Source of the DNA: PMNU01 sp035480575
Lineage (GTDB): Bacteria; Patescibacteriota; Saccharimonadia; Saccharimonadales; UBA4665
DNA: 17,878 nucleotides
Assembly (NCBI GenBank): GCA_035480575.1
Contig: DATIHR010000015.1
Span: 1-17,878, forward strand
Direction: 5' to 3'
A program made the translations under genes and the position numbers. Below, piece by piece: positions 15,008 through 17,878 of the stretch. Within the stretch, counting starts at the first letter, position 1. Each line of letters begins with the position of its first letter. The notes under the pieces are model-generated. The model was not told the DNA's origin. It saw nothing but the letters and a program-made list of their open reading frames with translations, and ran no database searches.

Positions 15008-15760
15008 ATGCGTACATTTGGCTTGCCCAAGAGGTATCTTGTGGTAATTGGGGTCTTGTTGGCATTTGGAATCCCGATGATTTGCCTGAGTCGATCGGTA
15101 CACGCGCTGGCTGGCAATACAACAGGGTATGCCTGGGGTGAAAATTTGGGGTGGATGAATTTTGGTACTGATGGCGGCAGTGTGACGGTGAGTGACAATG
15201 CTGTGACTGGCTTTGTATGGAGCCAAAGTTTTGGCTGGATCAATCTTGGTCCGTTTGCCAATGCGACTGGGGTACGTAATGACGGCCAGGGAGTGCTTGA
15301 CGGCTACGCCTGGAGTGAACAGCTTGGCTGGGTGCATATGGCAGGTGTTCACATTAATACGGATAATGGTGTCTTTGTAGGGACCGCGAATGCCGAGCAA
15401 GCACAGGCTGGTCGAGTATCGTTTGACTGTTTGCATTGTCGGGTAGTAACGACCTGGCGACCCCGGCGGGCCGGACCGGACACAGGCGGTGGCCATACTC
15501 CGTTAGTGGTGACGCCAGCGAGCTATACTAGACCGGCTGCATCATCAGGACTGGGTTCGGGTGGCGGCAATGTAGTAGCTGCACCCGCTGCGTTATTTGA
15601 CGTTACGGCTAAGCGCGTTTTTATTGAACGTTGGTCATGGGCGTGGATTTGGGCGCTCTGTTTGGCATTGTTATTGGGGCTCAGCTGGTGGTTATACCAT
15701 CGGACACGACGACAATTGGAGCGAGGGCCGCACGATCGGCTAAGGAGGCAAACGGTGTGA
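15008..15760 (+). CDS. Secreted, C-terminally anchored WxxxxGW-repeat protein
   Basis: A 250-residue exported protein. Residues 1-35 form a signal peptide (GVLLAFGIPMICL core, likely cut after VHALA). Three repeats follow: GYAWGENLGWMNF (40-52), GFVWSQSFGWINL (68-80) and GYAWSEQLGWVHM (99-111), spaced 28 and 31 residues apart. Then comes a CxxC block, FDCLHCRVVTTWRP (139-152), which I recall as the usual end of this CPR repeat family. A Gly/Ser/Pro linker leads to a C-terminal TM segment (about 209-230) and a basic tail, so the protein is probably type I membrane-anchored. TATAAT seven nt before the ATG marks the operon's first gene. Its TGA overlaps the next GTG by four nt. The repeat's binding partner is unknown. 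Confidence 0.88.
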   Translation: MRTFGLPKRYLVVIGVLLAFGIPMICLSRSVHALAGNTTGYAWGENLGWMNFGTDGGSVTVSDNAVTGFVWSQSFGWINLGPFANATGVRNDGQGVLDGYAWSEQLGWVHMAGVHINTDNGVFVGTANAEQAQAGRVSFDCLHCRVVTTWRPRRAGPDTGGGHTPLVVTPASYTRPAASSGLGSGGGNVVAAPAALFDVTAKRVFIERWSWAWIWALCLALLLGLSWWLYHRTRRQLERGPHDRLRRQTV

Positions 15761-16581
15761 GCCTAGGGTGGCGGGGCAAAGTAATACTGACGATACTGAC
15801 GGCGGCTCTGATGGTTACCTGTGGGGCGTCTGCCGCTGCAGTAACGCCAGGCCAAATTAATCTGACGACCGAGTCGCAGGCGACTGATCAGATGTTGGCA
15901 GCTGGAGAACCCTTGGCGTTCTCGGTGAGATTATTGAATTTTGGGTCGGTCGGCCGGGCAGATGTTGGGATAGTCTATACCATTTTGGGGGTTGATGGGC
16001 GGGTTCGGTATCGCGAAAGCGAGACGGTTGCCGTAGACACGACAGCGGCGTTCGTAAAACAAGTTACGCTGCCTTCCAATTTGGCGCCAGGCGTCTACAC
16101 GCTTCGCACAAGTATTACGTATAAGGGGCAGCAGACGGTAGCAGAGTCATCGTTTAATTTTGAGGTGGACGCGTTTATTTTGGGCCTCCATAAAGCCACC
16201 TTTATGCTGCTTTTCGGCGCGACAGTAGCAGTGTTACTTATTTTTGGTGGGGTGGTTGCCTGGGCTATACGGTCGTCGGGGCGCATGCGTAATCCGCAGG
16301 CATTTGATTACTCCGGTCGTGCAGAGGAAGACCAAGTGTACTACCAGCTGATTAGTGAAAGTATTGCCCAAATGCGTCGGGTCAATGGGAACGCGGCGCT
16401 AAAAGCTGCAGCTGATATTCCTGGACTGCGCATTAACCATAAAACCGGCGAGGTGCTGGAAGTGTCGGGTAATCCAATGGTAATTATGAATGTACTCGTA
16501 CTTCGTTACGAGACACTGCTGGGCCGGCGTATGAATGAAGTTATGGACGTAAAAGACGTAAAGAAGGAGGGGATGTCATGA
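15757..16581 (+). CDS. Type I membrane protein with a beta-sandwich-like ectodomain and cytoplasmic tail
   Basis: GTG 15757 is chosen because TAAGGAGG lies eight nt upstream and the start overlaps the previous TGA by four nt (GTGA); a longer in-frame ATG at 15631 lies inside the neighbour. The 274-residue product has a signal peptide (1-28), then an ectodomain (about 35-140) with features of Ig-like/CARDB folds: EPLAFSVRLLNFGSVGRADV, APGVYTLRTSITYKG and SSFNFEV. A TM segment spans about 148-172, and the cytoplasmic tail is about 100 residues with YYQLISESIAQMRR and a low-hydrophobic end (MDVKDVKKEGMS). Fold assignment is by eye. The tail could interact with a cytoplasmic partner. The 3' end overlaps the HAMP gene by four nt, with GGAGG just before it. 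Confidence 0.85.
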   Translation: MSLGWRGKVILTILTAALMVTCGASAAAVTPGQINLTTESQATDQMLAAGEPLAFSVRLLNFGSVGRADVGIVYTILGVDGRVRYRESETVAVDTTAAFVKQVTLPSNLAPGVYTLRTSITYKGQQTVAESSFNFEVDAFILGLHKATFMLLFGATVAVLLIFGGVVAWAIRSSGRMRNPQAFDYSGRAEEDQVYYQLISESIAQMRRVNGNAALKAAADIPGLRINHKTGEVLEVSGNPMVIMNVLVLRYETLLGRRMNEVMDVKDVKKEGMS

Positions 16582-17416
16582 TGCGGCTGGTGGGAGCAAA
16601 ACGTCGACATGGGTTAGGTATACGGGGACGGGCAGTTATTTCGCTCGTGGTTTTGGCGGTTTTTATGGCGGTGAACAGCTTGGTGCTGGTGTATCAGTCG
16701 AGTGCAATTGTTGCTAGCTACGAGCGGCTTAATACATCGCAGGCGGCAATGACGAGCGCACTGGCTGCAGCTACGCGCGATACGCAGATTGCGCATGCTT
16801 TATATGATACGTACGCTTAAACCGTCCAGTTTTGCGCGTGGCATATAGCCAGATTGGTCACCGTGTAAGTGACACTGACCGAAAGGCTCTACAAGGTGAG
16901 CAGTCGGCAGTGGCACAGCAGATTAGTCAAGCGGCAACACAGCTGGAGGCGGTAGAAAGCCAGGCGCTTATGCAGATGGATGCGGGCAAACAAACCGAAG
17001 CCTTGGCAATGCTCGATAACGAGGCGTACCGTTCATGGCAAAATTACTTTACCAATGCAGTGCGGCAGTTTTTGGCGGGCCAGCAAGATTTGGCGGTCAG
17101 CCTGCGGCAAGACATTCGGAACGAGTGGCGTACGCTGCTCATCTGGTTTGGCGGTATTACTATTATGACTTTATTGGTTTGCATTGGGCTGCTAGTTGTA
17201 ATGACTCGTCAAGTGCTGCAGCCAATTGCACGGCTAGAACAGGCCGCACTCGCGTTGGGGCGGGGTGATCTGGAAGCGCGAGTGCAGGTGACCTCGAGCG
17301 ACGAGTTGGGTCGGCTCGGAGTGGTGTTTAACAAAATGGCAGTGGTTTTAAATGAGCAGGCAATGAGCTCTACCGAACGGTTGCGCAAGATTACGAGGGA
17401 TTTGGGCGAACGATGA
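16578..17416 (+). pseudogene. Two-TM HAMP-domain membrane protein, frameshifted as read
   Basis: The frame that starts at ATG 16578 (GGAGG seven nt upstream) ends at TAA 16818-16820. The frame needed for the rest is open from 16808 to 17416, so the two overlap and one -1 step (loss of one base near 16808-16819) would join them into a protein of about 278 residues. The whole reads as TM1 at about 20-42, an extracellular helical region rich in Gln and Ala (four-helix-bundle-like), TM2 (LLIWFGGITIMTLLVCIGLLVVMT), then a textbook HAMP domain: PIARLEQAALALGRGDL and SSDELGRLGVVFNKMAVVL. It stops within 25 residues of HAMP: there is no kinase, cyclase or chemoreceptor tip. It is either a real pseudogene or an assembly/sequencing error. 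Its TGA overlaps the next ATG by four nt. Confidence 0.8.
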
Positions 17417-17878
17417 GACGGTTGGCTTTCGTTGTGCTGTTGGTTGTTGCGGGCTTATGTATGAGAGCCGATATGGTGCAGGCGGCTTGGAACGGCCAAC
17501 TATACAACCCGGGCATAACGCTTGATCCAGAGTGTGAACCGGGGGTGGCGAATTGCGATATCCGTCCGCCTGCAAATAGTGGCAACAACACGAACATCAC
17601 ACAGATGTCCGGCTTGACGGTACCACTTAATACCATGCAGGGTGGAACAGGTCTGAGTACAACGGTCTCATTGGGGTCGCTATTGGTGGGCGATGGCAGT
17701 AACGCACTTACCTTACTGTCGGCTGGGACGAACGGCCAAATTTTAGGGTACGGATCTGGTGGGCCGCAGTGGATTACGCCCGCAGCCGGGACGGCTTATA
17801 CAGCCGGGAGCGGTCTGAACCTCAGTGGTACGACTTTTAGCCTGGACGTATCGAGTTTGCCAACCAATACGACAACCA
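17413..17878 (+). CDS. Large secreted phage-fibre-like surface protein, N-terminal part (runs off window)
   Basis: Begins at ATG 17413, sharing ATGA with the preceding stop, and is still open at the window edge (155 codons). The signal peptide is MRRLAFVVLLVVAGLCM...VQA with a likely cut before AWNG. Next comes NPGITLDPECEPGVANCDI (33-51), an N-terminal motif I know from CPR surface proteins, with paired Cys at 41 and 48. Then follow MQGGTGLSTT (75-84), LLVGDGSNALTLLSAGTNGQIL (90-111) and YTAGSGLNLSGTTFSLD (129-145). The GGTG/AGTNGQIL and GLNLSGTTFSLD patterns are those of tail-fibre-like beta-repeat proteins, usually very long in CPR genomes. It is probably an adhesin or surface fibre; the total length is unknown. 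Confidence 0.88.
   Translation, partial: MRRLAFVVLLVVAGLCMRADMVQAAWNGQLYNPGITLDPECEPGVANCDIRPPANSGNNTNITQMSGLTVPLNTMQGGTGLSTTVSLGSLLVGDGSNALTLLSAGTNGQILGYGSGGPQWITPAAGTAYTAGSGLNLSGTTFSLDVSSLPTNTTT

Noticed and set aside
16814..16820. Programmed -1 frameshift at CTTAAAC in the HAMP gene
   Set aside because: The zero frame reads GCT TAA here, so the motif is not phased as X-XXY-YYZ, and no downstream stem is evident.
16832..17416. Independent gene starting at TTG 16832
   Set aside because: No ribosome binding site, and the frame is open further upstream to 16808 with continuous helical content. It is the second half of the HAMP protein whose first TM is in the 16578 frame.

Overview
The window most resembles a small-genome Patescibacteria (CPR) bacterium, probably Candidatus Saccharibacteria (TM7). 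This is an inference from gene content and style. It carries secreted proteins with the G-[YF]-x-W-x(4)-G-W repeat and a surface protein with 'NPGITLDPECEPG...' and GGTG/'AGTNGQIL' motifs, both of which I associate with CPR genomes. Genes are very tightly packed (convergent stops 0-5 nt apart, 4-nt overlaps). TGA is used as a stop, which argues against the recoded Gracilibacteria/Absconditabacteria. At least ten starts have a -10-like hexamer only 6-8 nt upstream of the start codon and no Shine-Dalgarno, which suggests widespread leaderless transcription.

Layout, left to right. 1-398 (-): start of a Pro/Thr-rich membrane-anchored exported protein, running off the window. 448-972 (-): DUF6624-like protein. 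1019-1454: non-coding apart from a possible 29-aa ORF with a palindrome at its promoter, followed by a cluster of REP-like palindromes. 1455-2189 (+): possible kinase-fold (APH-like) protein. 2195-5402 (-): NHEJ operon ku-ligD. 5468-6043 (-): unknown protein. 6206-7387 (+): membrane-anchored YHYH-domain protein behind a perfect 22-bp palindrome that overlaps its -10. 7389-8090 (-): zinc-peptidase-like lipoprotein. 8114-8302 (-): truncated YdeI-like remnant. 8303-9526 (-): class III aminotransferase. 9546-11125 (-): two-gene membrane protein operon. 11237-12169 (+): MDR/quinone oxidoreductase. 12170-13788 (-): ornithine/lysine-type decarboxylase behind a small membrane protein. 13846-14841 (-): M23 peptidase.

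15008-17878 (+) is the most interesting block. It is an operon of four exported or membrane genes, each start overlapping the previous stop by 4 nt: a WxxxxGW-repeat secreted protein with a C-terminal anchor, a type I membrane protein with a probable beta-sandwich ectodomain and a cytoplasmic tail, a two-TM HAMP protein with no output domain (broken by a frameshift as read here), and the start of a large phage-fibre-like secreted protein. It diverges from the M23 cell-wall hydrolase. I read it as a surface-appendage/sensing system, possibly for contact with a host or surface. That role is inference; the order, overlaps and exported nature are seen directly.

No tRNA, rRNA, CRISPR array, transposase or convincing intrinsic terminator was found. 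The region between 972 and 1455 is the only stretch over 300 bases without a firm gene.
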